Of a DNA stretch of 64,000 nucleotides, positions 53,229-61,500 are shown piece by piece. Every line of letters begins with the position of its first letter. The first letter of the stretch is position 1. The stretch covers positions 186,001-250,000 of the forward strand of contig NZ_CP007034.1 of assembly GCF_000512915.1 (NCBI RefSeq), given 5' to 3'. The DNA comes from Barnesiella viscericola DSM 18177. GTDB lineage: Bacteria; Bacteroidota; Bacteroidia; Bacteroidales; Barnesiellaceae. The translations under genes were made by a program, and so were the position numbers. Below the pieces are notes generated by a model. That model ran no database searches. It was not told where the DNA came from and was given only the letters and a program-made list of their open reading frames with translations.

Positions 53229-53236
53229 CAAATTTA
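53229..53236 (-). promoter_or_regulatory. Response-regulator promoter -7 box TAAATTTG
   Basis: Minus-strand TAnnTTTG match separated from the ATG at 53224 by only four bases (AGAC). Confidence 0.5.
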
Positions 53237-53296
53237 GCCATTTGATTTTGTAGAGAATCTGAAATCGTTGTTTTTTTGTGCCAATACCATAAAAAA

Positions 53297-53329
53297 AGAA
53301 TCCGCATCGCAGGAAGCGATGCAGATTCT
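53297..53329 (-). terminator. Terminator after rubredoxin
   Basis: 14-bp stem with one mismatch (AGAATC.GCATCGC / GCGATGC.GATTCT), 5-base loop; on the minus strand followed by TTTTTTATGG. Confidence 0.85.
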
Positions 53330-53356
53330 CTATATATGAGCCGAGTGTGGTGAAGG

Positions 53357-53521
53357 TTACTCGCTCACCTCCTCGAATGCGTCTTTGCCAAGTCCGCAAA
53401 CCGGGCATACCCAATCTTCCGGAAGATCTTCAAAGGGAGTGCCGGGTGCGATTCCACCGTCGGGATCACCTACTGCCGGGTCGTAAACCCATTCACAAGC
53501 TGTGCAAATGTACTTTTTCAT
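53357..53521 (-). CDS. Rubredoxin
   Basis: A 54-residue protein: [20 protein letters not shown] at the start and [17 protein letters not shown] at the end. The two CxxC pairs (Cys6/Cys9 and Cys39/Cys42) bind the single iron, and the spacing and aromatic positions are those of a standard rubredoxin. It is a cytoplasmic one-electron carrier, in anaerobes often serving peroxide or superoxide reduction. Single-gene unit with its own terminator, upstream of the response regulator gene on the same strand. Confidence 0.96.
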   Translation of the reverse strand: MKKYICTACEWVYDPAVGDPDGGIAPGTPFEDLPEDWVCPVCGLGKDAFEEVSE

Positions 53522-53718
53522 ACCGATAATTTTTTTGATAATACGTATTAATGTTTTACTATTCTAAAATTGATATGATTCCATATCGGTTGTAAAAATA
53601 CACATTCCGACAATAGATTCCAAATTGTCAACGAGCTTTATGCCGCTCATTTTAATATTCTAACAAAGTATAGTAATTTTTGGTTATACGAGTTTCTGGT
53701 CGTGTAAGGCTCTATAAA

Positions 53719-53750
53719 TTTGGTACTCCACCCAGTTTGTACTATTTTTG
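53719..53750 (+). promoter_or_regulatory. nadC promoter (TTTG-N20-TATTTTTG)
   Basis: TTTG at 53719-53722, 20-base spacer, TATTTTTG at 53743-53750; ends 27 bases before the nadC ATG. Full consensus match. Confidence 0.75.
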
Positions 53751-53777
53751 CAGGCAGAATAAAAAAACTGTTGGATT

Positions 53778-54626
53778 ATGAAAACAAAAGAACAATTAAT
53801 AGACGAGTTGATCGACTTGGCTTTTGCCGAAGATATAGGTGACGGCGACCACACAACCTTGTGTTGTATCCCCGCCACGGCCATGGGAAAATCGAAGCTG
53901 CTGATTAAGGAGCCGGGGGTACTGGCCGGTGTCGAGGTGGCCCGCAAGATTTTCCATCGCTTCGATCCCGAGTTGAAGATGACGGTCTATATCGAAGACG
54001 GTGCCGAGGTGAAACCTGGCGATGTACCCTTCGTGGTCGAGGGCCGTGTGCAATCGTTGTTGCAAACCGAGCGCCTCATGCTCAACGTGATGCAGCGCAT
54101 GAGCGGTATTGCCACGATGACCCGTCGCTATGTGAAGCGGTTGGAGGGGCTGCACACCCGCGTGCTCGATACACGCAAGACGACACCGGGCATGCGTATG
54201 CTCGAAAAAGAGGCGGTTAAGATTGGCGGAGGTGTAAACCACCGCATCGGCCTGTTCGATATGATTCTGTTGAAAGACAACCACGTCGACTTTGCCGGTG
54301 GCATTGAGAATGCCATTACCCGTTGTCATGAGTATTTGAAGGCGAAAGGCAAGGACTTGAAAATCGAAATCGAGGTGCGCAATCTCGACGAACTGCGCGA
54401 AGTAATGCGCGTGGGAGGCGTGGACCGCATCATGCTCGACAACTTTACCCCCGAGCTTACTCGCGAGGCCGTGAAGATTGTCGGTGGAAAATATGAGACC
54501 GAATCGTCGGGTGGCATTACCTTCGACACGATTCGCGACTATGCCGAGTGTGGTGTCGACTTCATTTCGGTGGGTGCTCTCACTCACTCGGTGAAAGGAC
54601 TCGACATGAGTTTTAAGGCTTGTTAA
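53778..54626 (+). CDS. nadC: Nicotinate-nucleotide pyrophosphorylase (carboxylating)
   Basis: The 282-residue quinolinate phosphoribosyltransferase makes nicotinate mononucleotide from quinolinate and PRPP in de novo NAD synthesis. Typical segments are EDIGDGDHTT near the N terminus, MLNVMQRMSGIAT, the active-site VLDTRKTTPGMR, GGGVNHRIGLFDMILLKDNH and the late SGGI and ISVGALTHS. Length is normal. It is a single-gene unit; nadA and nadB are not in the window. Confidence 0.96.
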   Translation: MKTKEQLIDELIDLAFAEDIGDGDHTTLCCIPATAMGKSKLLIKEPGVLAGVEVARKIFHRFDPELKMTVYIEDGAEVKPGDVPFVVEGRVQSLLQTERLMLNVMQRMSGIATMTRRYVKRLEGLHTRVLDTRKTTPGMRMLEKEAVKIGGGVNHRIGLFDMILLKDNHVDFAGGIENAITRCHEYLKAKGKDLKIEIEVRNLDELREVMRVGGVDRIMLDNFTPELTREAVKIVGGKYETESSGGITFDTIRDYAECGVDFISVGALTHSVKGLDMSFKAC

Positions 54627-54647
54627 TTGATATAACCCATAATAGAA

Positions 54648-54676
54648 GCGGAGCAGACCATAGAGGACTGTTCCGT
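54648..54676 (+). terminator. Terminator after nadC
   Basis: Imperfect stem (AGCGGA.CAG / CTG.TCCGTT) followed by TTTTTTGTC. Confidence 0.6.
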
Positions 54677-54712
54677 TTTTTGTCATCTTACACCGATTCC
54701 TTCAAAATGCAC

Positions 54713-54747
54713 CCGAGGCTGCACTCGGCAAGCGGGTACAGCCTCGG
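54713..54747. terminator. Second hairpin between nadC and the lipoprotein gene
   Basis: CCGAGGCTG / CAGCCTCGG stem with additional inner pairing; on the plus strand followed by ATTTTTATTTG, so best read as a plus-strand terminator, possibly also used by the minus-strand gene. Confidence 0.6.
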
Positions 54748-54773
54748 ATTTTTATTTGTCTGTTTACAGGATT

Positions 54774-55238
54774 TTAGTTGTTGAGTATCACCCTGAATAC
54801 CATATCCTCGGGTTGTTGCTGGGCAAAATCGTTGTATTGTACATAGAAAGCGATACTTCCCGGCATATAGTCGTAGGTATAAGTTTCGGTCCATAACATC
54901 TCTTTATCGTTTTCGTCGGTACCACCCCGGTGTATGGTGTAGGGCAGGGGAGTTATCACCTCATTCTCGGCTCCCGGAGATTACACCAGATAACCCAGCA
55001 CATAACCGTTGAGATAGAGGTCGTCGGTAATATCCTCATTCTGGAATTCATACCAGTAGTAGGTATTGAGCCCGTCTTCCGTAGTGGCGAGTTTCCAGTC
55101 CTGTGATTTGACGGTATAGGTGTAATACTTCCAAAACATACCTTCGCCGGGGACTCCTTGCGGGCCTTGCGGTCCCATGGGCCCTTCGCAGGAGAAGAGT
55201 GCTAAACTTGCGATAACCAGCAATAAAAGTTTTTTCAT
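54774..55238 (-). pseudogene. Collagen-like lipoprotein gene interrupted by an in-frame TAA
   Basis: The first segment (54981-55238, 85 codons) has a lipoprotein signal peptide with lipobox LALFSC, a short collagen-like GPMGPQGPQGVPGEG run, and a beta-rich start. TAA at 54981-54983 ends it. The same frame then continues for 68 codons through SPGAENEVITPLPYT to AFYVQYNDFAQ and VFRVILNN. That second part is what follows in intact Bacteroidales lipoproteins of this kind, so the gene is one unit of about 153 residues broken by a nonsense codon. A sequencing error is possible. The truncated product, if made, lacks the C-terminal half of the domain. Confidence 0.75.
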
Positions 55239-55661
55239 CTGCCTTTCAATTATTTGTTCTTAAAAATAGGAGAACCCACACGAGAGGCCCGCCTGCCCGC
55301 ACTTGGCTGGCCGAGCCGACCTGTCGGCTGGTTCTTTTTACAAATATAACAAGGAGTTGTAAAAAACAGTTCTGTTTTCGGATAATTTAATTTTTTTAAT
55401 GAACCGATGCGGCTCGTCTTCGGCTGTCTGGACAAAGGATTCCCCGGGTGTTTGGAAAGAGGTTCCGATTTTTATTCACACGTGCGACAAATACACTTTT
55501 TATTAAAAATACCGATTTGTTATAAAATGCTTATGTCCTTACTACGAGAACCGAATAATTTGTACCTTTGTCGCGGAGAGACAAAGATAGAACGGGCCCG
55601 AAACCGGGCTTTGCTCGTCGAGTTCTGTTTTTGTTGAAATCATTGCGAAATACAAAGAGCT
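55239..55661. other. Intergenic region upstream of the MATE gene
   Basis: 423 bases. It contains a GC-rich patch with a small AGCCGA / TCGGCT hairpin followed by a T-run (about 55310-55340), and TACCTTTG at 55563-55570, the likely -7 box of the MATE-mgsA unit with a leader of roughly 90 bases. An ORF at 55407-55637 has no support. Confidence 0.5.
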
Positions 55662-57029
55662 ATGACAACAAATCGTACTTCCCCATTGATTCTCGGTTCC
55701 GAGCCTATCAGCAAATTGTTGGTGCAATATTCGGTGCCTGCCATCATTGCGATGACCGTCACATCGCTTTACAACATCATCGACAGTATCTTTATCGGGC
55801 ACGGTGTGGGCGCACTGGCCATCGCGGGCTTGGCCATCACATTCCCGCTGATGAACCTGGTGATAGCCTTCTGTACATTGGTGGGTATCGGTGGAGCTAC
55901 CATCAGTTCCATCTTTTTGGGGCAGGGCGATAAGGTCAGGGCCACCGAGGTAGTACACAACGTGCTGTTCATGTGTATTGTCAATGCCATCTGTTTCGGC
56001 GGTTTGACATTCTTGTTTCTCGATCCCATATTGCTTTTCTTCGGGGCCAGCCCCGACACCCTGCCATATGCTCGGGATTTCATGCAGGTCATTCTTTTGG
56101 GATCACCCATAGCTTATGTCTTTATCGGATTGAATAACGTGATGCGGGCTACCGGCTATCCGCGCAAGGCCATGCTCTCGTCGTTGCTTACGGTAGGTTG
56201 CAACATCATATTGGCTCCCATCTTTATCTTTTCGTTGGGGTGGGGTATTCGGGGTGCCGCCCTGGCTACGGTTGCTTCGCAGCTGGTCGCCATGGTGTGG
56301 GTGCTTATCCACTTTGCCAATAAGAACAGCTTCGTACACTTTGACCGCCGTTATGCCCGGCTGAAAGCTCGTGTGGTAGGCAAGATATTTTCGATAGGCA
56401 TGTCGCCTTTCCTCATGAATATATGCGCCTGTGTCGTGGTAATCTTTATTAACAACGCGCTGCAACGCACCGGCGGCGACCTGGCTATCGGGGCCTATGG
56501 TATCGTAAACCGCACGCTCATGCTCTTTGTCATGATTGTGATGGGTATTACCCAGGGTATGCAGCCCATTGTAGGATATAATTTTGGTGCCAAACAGTAT
56601 GAACGGGTGCGTAAGACGCTGCGCTATGCCATTACGGCCGGTGTATTGGTCATGACCGTGGGGTTCATATTGAGCGAAATCTTCCCGCACGCCATTGTGG
56701 CCCTCTTTACCACCAGCGAAGAGTTGGTCGGCCTGTCGGTTGTGGGGTTGCGTATTAGTTGTGCCATGTTCCCCTTTGTGGGTTGCCAAATCGTCATCTC
56801 CAACTTCTTCCAGTCAATAGGCCGGGCCCCGGTCTCGATATTCCTTTCGTTGTCGAGGCAGTTGCTGTTCCTGTTGCCGCTGTTGCTGATATTGCCCAAT
56901 TACTGGTCTACGAATGGGGTGTGGTGGAGTATGCCTATCTCCGACTTTGTAGCCTTTGTGATAGCCGTGGTTGCCTTGATGATTCATCAGCGGTCTATCC
57001 ATAAGAAATACTCTAATGTTCAATCCTAA
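55662..57029 (+). CDS. MATE family efflux transporter
   Basis: A 455-residue inner-membrane exporter with twelve predicted helices in two homologous halves; the first half starts VPAIIAMTVTSLYNIIDSIFIG and the second near ISKFFSIGMSPFL-type sequence at about residue 240 (IFSIGMSPFLMNICACVVVI). MATE proteins export cationic drugs or metabolites using Na+ or H+ gradients; this one's substrate is unknown. It is followed after 12 bases by mgsA, probably in one operon. Confidence 0.93.
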   Translation: MTTNRTSPLILGSEPISKLLVQYSVPAIIAMTVTSLYNIIDSIFIGHGVGALAIAGLAITFPLMNLVIAFCTLVGIGGATISSIFLGQGDKVRATEVVHNVLFMCIVNAICFGGLTFLFLDPILLFFGASPDTLPYARDFMQVILLGSPIAYVFIGLNNVMRATGYPRKAMLSSLLTVGCNIILAPIFIFSLGWGIRGAALATVASQLVAMVWVLIHFANKNSFVHFDRRYARLKARVVGKIFSIGMSPFLMNICACVVVIFINNALQRTGGDLAIGAYGIVNRTLMLFVMIVMGITQGMQPIVGYNFGAKQYERVRKTLRYAITAGVLVMTVGFILSEIFPHAIVALFTTSEELVGLSVVGLRISCAMFPFVGCQIVISNFFQSIGRAPVSIFLSLSRQLLFLLPLLLILPNYWSTNGVWWSMPISDFVAFVIAVVALMIHQRSIHKKYSNVQS

Positions 57030-57041
57030 AATAATAGAGTT

Positions 57042-57485
57042 ATGAAAAAGAGATTAACCATTGCGCTGGTTGCGCACGATAACCGCAAAGCCGATATGGT
57101 AGAGTGGGTAAAACATAATGCCGAGTTGTTGTCGCATCATCACTTGGTATGTACGGGCACGACAGGCCGACTGGTCAAAGAGGCTTTCGAGGAGTTGCAT
57201 ATCCCGGCCGATGTGACTTGTATGAACTCGGGACCCTTGGGCGGTGATGCCGAGATTGCCGCATTGGTTGTGCGTCATCAAATCGATTTGGCCATATTCC
57301 TGATTGACGACCTGAATCCGCAACCGCATGAGGCCGATATTCAGATGTTGCTGCGTCAGTGCCGGGTACACAATGTGCCTATCGCCTGCAACCGATATAG
57401 TGCCGATTTGATGATTACCAGCACGCTGTGGGACGACGACAGCTATGTGTCCAGCGAGCCCAAGTATATCTATTTCAAACGATAA
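57042..57485 (+). CDS. mgsA: Methylglyoxal synthase
   Basis: The 147-residue enzyme converts dihydroxyacetone phosphate to methylglyoxal and phosphate, a bypass relieving phosphosugar stress. It has the phosphate-binding TGTTGRLVKE, the SGPLGGDAEIA motif and the catalytic Asp in FLIDDLNPQPHEADI; length equals the family norm (about 150). It is co-oriented with the MATE gene 12 bases upstream, a pairing whose meaning is unclear. Confidence 0.95.
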   Translation: MKKRLTIALVAHDNRKADMVEWVKHNAELLSHHHLVCTGTTGRLVKEAFEELHIPADVTCMNSGPLGGDAEIAALVVRHQIDLAIFLIDDLNPQPHEADIQMLLRQCRVHNVPIACNRYSADLMITSTLWDDDSYVSSEPKYIYFKR

Positions 57486-57529
57486 GGGCTATTGTTACTA
57501 AACAGGATTTTGTACATATATAAGATGAA

Positions 57530-57569
57530 GAGAGCGGTTTATATTTGCATAAACCGCTCTCCCTTTTTT
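57530..57569. terminator. Bidirectional terminator between mgsA and the ABC-F gene
   Basis: Perfect 13-bp stem GAGAGCGGTTTAT / ATAAACCGCTCTC followed on the plus strand by CCTTTTTT; it runs into the last codon of the convergent ABC-F gene. Confidence 0.8.
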
Positions 57570-59457
57570 ATCCTTCTATTTCGCTCAATTCGAGCCAGCG
57601 GAGTGTTTTTTCGTCAAGCAAATCGTTCACCTCGGGCAGACGTTTTGATTTTTCGGTGAGCTCGGCTACATCGAGGGAGCCGCTGCACAGCAGGGTCTCG
57701 ATGGTTTTCTTTTCCTCTTCGAGTGCGGCAATCTCGGTTTCGAGTTGCTCCATCTCCTTGCGCTCTTTGAAGGAGAGTCGACGTTTGCCATTCTCGGCGG
57801 GGTTCCTTTTCTCGGTAGAGGATTTCTTTATCTCTTGACGTGATTTCTCGGCCTGTTCGTTTCGCTCCTTCTGTTCCTGAGCCTCGCGCCATTCTCGGTA
57901 ATCGGTGTAGTTGCCTGGGAAATCCTTGATTACACCGTTCCCACGGAATACCAGCAGGTGGTCGACCACCTTGTCCATGAAATAGCGGTCGTGCGAGATA
58001 ACAATCACGCACCCCTTGAAATTACGCAGATAGTCTTCGAGCACATTGAGCGTTACGATGTCGAGGTCGTTGGTAGGTTCGTCGAGCACCAGGAAATTGG
58101 GGTTGCTGATGAGTACCGTACACAGGTAGAGCCGACGGCGCTCGCCTCCGCTCAACTTGTAAATATAGTTGTGCTGGGTCTCGGGGGTGAAAAGGAAATG
58201 CTGCAAGAACTGTGAGGCCGACAACTTGCGACCGTCGCCCAACGAAATCTCCTCGGCTATGTCGCGCACGGCATCGATAACTTTCATCTGGTCGTTAAAC
58301 TGCATGCCCTCCTGGCTGTAATAACCGAACTTGACCGTCTCGCCAATGTCGAAATGACCACGGTCGGGCTTCACCTCGCCGATGAGCATCTTGATAAAAG
58401 TCGATTTTCCGGTACCGTTGTTCCCCACGATGCCCATCTTTTCATAGCGGGTGAAGGTGTAGTCGAAATTCTCGATAATCTTCAAATCGCCGAAACTCTT
58501 GGTGATGCCTTTGGCTTCGAAAATCTTTGAGCCGATATACGACGATTTCACTTCAAGCCGCACCTGTCCGGCGGCCTTTTCGCGGCGGGCCTTCTCCTGC
58601 AACTCGGCAAACGCGTCGATGCGATATTTGGCTTTGGTACCCCGCGCCTGCGGCTGTCGCCTGATCCACTCCAACTCGGTGCGCATGAGGTTGCGGGCCC
58701 GGTCTATTTCGGCATTGTGAATTTCGATACGTTCCTCGCGCTTTTCGAGGTAATAGCTGTAATTCCCTTTATAACTATATAAGGTGCGGTCGTCGATTTC
58801 GACAATCTGGTTGCACACCCGGTCGAGAAAATAGCGGTCGTGCGTCACCATGAGCAGCGTGATGTTGGAACGTCGCAGAAACTCTTCGAGCCACTCGGTC
58901 ATGTCAATATCGAGGTGGTTGGTAGGCTCGTCGAGAATCAATAAATCGGGCTCGGTAATCAGCACGTTGGCCAGGGCCAACCGCTTCAATTGGCCGCCCG
59001 AGAGTTCCTTGACCGGCTGGTCGAAATTGTTGATTTTAAGTTGCGAAAGAATTTGCTTGGCCCGTTGTTCATAATCCCAGGCCTTGGCATGCTCCATGCG
59101 GTCAAGTAAATCTTGCAGCCGGTCGGGGTCATTGGCCCGAAGGGCTTGCTCATACTCGGCAATGAGACGAACCGTATCGTTGTCGGACTGGAAACACGCC
59201 TCGATAACCGAAAGCTCGGGCGGGTAGGAGGGCGATTGTTCCAGATAGCCCACCCGCAACCCGTTGCGATAGGTAATTCGTCCGCTGTCGTAATCCTCCT
59301 TATCGGCCAGGATATTGAGCAGAGTCGTTTTCCCGGCTCCGTTTTTGGCAATAAGTCCCACACGGTCGCCTTCGCCTATTCCCAAGGAAATGTTTTCAAA
59401 CAAGATGCGGTCACCAAACGATTTGGTAAGATTCTCTATCTGTAAATAACTAACCAT
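57568..59457 (-). CDS. ABC-F family ATPase (Uup-like)
   Basis: A 629-residue soluble protein with two ABC nucleotide-binding domains (Walker A AKNGAGKTT near 42 and GNNGTGKST near 350; signatures LSGGQ and LSGGE; LDEPTNHLDI and LDEPTNDLDI), an ABC-tran linker rich in Arg/Glu between them, and a C-terminal charged coiled coil (about 545-625) typical of Uup. No membrane domain is present. ABC-F proteins act on ribosomes. A TACTTTTG (59490-59497) and a TAAATTTG (59479-59486) on this strand are tandem -7 candidates upstream. Confidence 0.93.
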   Translation of the reverse strand: MVSYLQIENLTKSFGDRILFENISLGIGEGDRVGLIAKNGAGKTTLLNILADKEDYDSGRITYRNGLRVGYLEQSPSYPPELSVIEACFQSDNDTVRLIAEYEQALRANDPDRLQDLLDRMEHAKAWDYEQRAKQILSQLKINNFDQPVKELSGGQLKRLALANVLITEPDLLILDEPTNHLDIDMTEWLEEFLRRSNITLLMVTHDRYFLDRVCNQIVEIDDRTLYSYKGNYSYYLEKREERIEIHNAEIDRARNLMRTELEWIRRQPQARGTKAKYRIDAFAELQEKARREKAAGQVRLEVKSSYIGSKIFEAKGITKSFGDLKIIENFDYTFTRYEKMGIVGNNGTGKSTFIKMLIGEVKPDRGHFDIGETVKFGYYSQEGMQFNDQMKVIDAVRDIAEEISLGDGRKLSASQFLQHFLFTPETQHNYIYKLSGGERRRLYLCTVLISNPNFLVLDEPTNDLDIVTLNVLEDYLRNFKGCVIVISHDRYFMDKVVDHLLVFRGNGVIKDFPGNYTDYREWREAQEQKERNEQAEKSRQEIKKSSTEKRNPAENGKRRLSFKERKEMEQLETEIAALEEEKKTIETLLCSGSLDVAELTEKSKRLPEVNDLLDEKTLRWLELSEIEG

Positions 59458-60133
59458 AGTCTCGTGTTAACTAGCCATCAAATTTACGACAAAAGTACCG
59501 ATTGGGCAAATCACGAGTTTGCGAAGAGATGGATAGTCGAGTACGGAATGTGGAATATCAAAATAGAGATGTTTATCTGCCGAGGAAACAATCAAATCAA
59601 GGAAAAAATCTCTTCCGTGTAAAAAATAATCCTCAAAAACGTTTGCGATTAAGAATAAAGTCCTATATTTGCAAAGTTTGATTGAACTCGATGATGTAAC
59701 AATCACGAGTTTCACCAATCTTGTTATCCTATCTATCTACCTGAAACACAAAAAACACACAACGCCGACATTATCCGTTATTGCAAGACCGTTAAGCATT
59801 TGGTCGGGAATGCAGAGTCTTGCGGGAGAAACAGCTCCTCCGTTCTCCTCCTTCTCTATCTTACATTTTCCTCAGAAGCAGATTCTACTGTTTCTTTTTC
59901 GAGTGAACCGGATTGGCTTTGAAGCTATTTGTCTACCTTTTTGCATATCACGAAGTCTCGAAACAAATTTCTACTGTTCGGGGAAATTAATTACATAAAC
60001 ACATTTCATCTCAAATGGATTGGAGATATAAACTATTTTCACGTTAATTATAATCAGCCCCCGGGGAGTTAACAACCATTAGCCAACTGAACAGTAGGGA
60101 AATATCCCGAGAAATTGCATTTGAATAAACGGC
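59458..60133. other. Long intergenic region without a recognisable gene
   Basis: About 680 AT-rich bases. A plus-strand TATATTTG (59663-59670) with an upstream TTTG at about 18 bases looks like a promoter facing into the gap. A short motif CTACTGTT recurs (near 59885 and 59969) and its complement GAACAGTAG appears near 60088. The ORF 59669-59998 starts at TTG, resembles nothing known and has poor composition. A small RNA or a decayed gene is possible; I cannot identify either. Confidence 0.5.
59479..59497 (-). promoter_or_regulatory. Tandem -7 boxes upstream of the ABC-F gene
   Basis: TACTTTTG (59497-59490) and TAAATTTG (59486-59479) on the minus strand, 21 and 32 bases upstream of the ATG. 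Which one is used cannot be decided. Confidence 0.4.
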
Positions 60134-60169
60134 AAAAGGCTGTTGCCTATCGCGAGGCAACAGCCTTTT
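60134..60169. terminator. Terminator after bioB
   Basis: Perfect 15-bp stem AAAAGGCTGTTGCCT / AGGCAACAGCCTTTT with a 6-base loop, about 50 bases past the bioB stop. Confidence 0.8.
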
Positions 60170-60221
60170 CTATGCGGGTCGGGTAGTGGGTATCCCGGTT
60201 GTAATGCCCGCTCACAAAAGG

Positions 60222-61181
60222 TTACAGCGGGTTGTAACCGGCCTCGGCAATCAAATCCTTGTCGTCGTTTACCCCGGATCCCAGCGTGGTGAGCATGTCG
60301 CCCATGAGCAATCCGTTCAGTCCGGCCAGCAAAGCCTGTTTCTGTGTCGCGCGCGAGAGTCGTGCCCGACCTCCGGCAAAGCGGATAAAGGCATGAGGCA
60401 ACACCAGACGGAAGATGGCAATCGTCACCAATATATCTTCGTCGCCGATAGGGGCAGTGTGCTCCAACGGTGTGCCCGGAATCGGGCTTAATATATTCAC
60501 GGGTACGGAACAAACGCCCAGTTCTCGCAACTCAAAAGCCAACTCGACGCGTTGCTGCATCGTCTCACCCATACCGATAATGCCACCGGAGCAGATTTCC
60601 AGCCCTACCTCTTGGGCCATACGGATCGTCTCCTTCTTTTGTTCCGAAGTGTGAGTTGTACATAACTCCGGGAAGTAGGACGACGCCGTTTCGAGATTGC
60701 AGTGATAGCGTTTCACTCCCGCCTCTTTCAACTTTTGCAGTTCCTCCCGTTTGAGCAATCCCATCGAGGCACATAATTTCAGATGCGTCTCCCGCCCCAT
60801 ATGGCGGTACAGGTTGCAGAAATAGTCCAGATCGTCGCCCCGTACGCTGCGACCGCTGGTTACGAGCGATAGTCGTTTGATTCCCTGCGACTCATGAAGC
60901 CTGGCCATCGCCATTGCCTCCTCCTCGGGAATAGCATCGTATGTTTCAATGTGTGTATTGTAGTGGGCCGATTGGGCACACCACTTGCAATTCTCGGGAC
61001 AATGTCCCGAACGGGCGTTGATGATGGAGCAGCTGTCGAGGGTACGGTCGCAGAATTTGCGGCGAATCTCATCGGCCGCGGCATATAACTCCGGGCGGTT
61101 GGCATGCAAAGCCAAGTCGATTGCCTCGTCGGGGGTAATCTCACCGCCGTTCAATATACGGTTTTTGATTTCTTGCAGCAT
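60222..61181 (-). CDS. bioB: Biotin synthase
   Basis: A 319-residue radical SAM enzyme converting dethiobiotin to biotin. Cluster motif CPENCKWC (Cys61, Cys65, Cys68) within ARSGHCPENCKWCAQSAHY binds the 4Fe-4S; later Cys residues (e.g. in YHCNLETA, ICSGGIIGMGET) and the Arg in FIRFAGGRA serve the 2Fe-2S site. The ATG at 61181 (MLQEIKNRIL) is preferred to an in-frame GTG at 61205. No other bio genes are adjacent. A TACTTTTG box lies upstream; no BirA-type operator is evident. Confidence 0.96.
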   Translation of the reverse strand: MLQEIKNRILNGGEITPDEAIDLALHANRPELYAAADEIRRKFCDRTLDSCSIINARSGHCPENCKWCAQSAHYNTHIETYDAIPEEEAMAMARLHESQGIKRLSLVTSGRSVRGDDLDYFCNLYRHMGRETHLKLCASMGLLKREELQKLKEAGVKRYHCNLETASSYFPELCTTHTSEQKKETIRMAQEVGLEICSGGIIGMGETMQQRVELAFELRELGVCSVPVNILSPIPGTPLEHTAPIGDEDILVTIAIFRLVLPHAFIRFAGGRARLSRATQKQALLAGLNGLLMGDMLTTLGSGVNDDKDLIAEAGYNPL

Positions 61182-61224
61182 AGTTTTTCGTTTTAGGTCA
61201 AACACCTGTCGTGTCTTGCAGATG

Positions 61225-61232
61225 CAAAAGTA
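61225..61232 (-). promoter_or_regulatory. bioB promoter -7 box TACTTTTG
   Basis: Minus-strand TAnnTTTG match 43 bases upstream of the bioB ATG. Confidence 0.5.
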
Positions 61233-61365
61233 GATTTTTTAGCGAACAATCGGGGAATAAAAACCGATAAAATTGGACAGGGAGAAAATGTTTTGCCTCT
61301 CTGTTTTATAAATATTTCGTACTTAGGAAGATAAGAAAAATTGATATTTTTTTTGCACAAAGTTA

Positions 61366-61395
61366 TTGCTATCTACAAAAAAATATCTACTTTTG
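61366..61395 (+). promoter_or_regulatory. Promoter of SRP RNA and tRNA-Thr (TTG-N19-TACTTTTG)
   Basis: TTG at 61366-61368, 19-base spacer, TACTTTTG at 61388-61395. The predicted RNA starts about six bases further on, giving a scale for start-site distance in this genome. Confidence 0.75.
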
Positions 61396-61399
61396 TGCC

Positions 61400-61497
61400 C
61401 GGGTAAGTCCTATACGGCCAGCTCCTTGTGAATCCCCCAGGGCTTGACCGCAGCAAGGGTAGCCGGTTGTAGCGGCGCGATGTAGATAGCTTACCCA
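61400..61497 (+). ncRNA. ffs: Small SRP RNA (4.5S type)
   Basis: About 98 nt forming one long hairpin: outer arms GGGTAAG / CTTACCC, apical part with CCCCCAGGGCTTGACCGCAG and AGCAAGGGTAG matching the SRP54-binding loop region, and GATGTAGATAGC near the 3' side as in bacterial 4.5S RNAs. The RNA scaffolds Ffh for co-translational targeting of membrane proteins. The tRNA-Thr gene follows after four bases, so the two are probably cut from one transcript. Confidence 0.85.
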
Positions 61498-61500
61498 CCT

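Noticed and set aside
55407-55637. 76-codon ORF upstream of the MATE gene
   Set aside because: Spans the MATE promoter box and shows no homology-like motif.
59669-59998. 109-codon ORF in the ABC-F/bioB gap
   Set aside because: TTG start at the promoter box itself, no signal, domain or typical codon use; listed as a gap rather than a gene.
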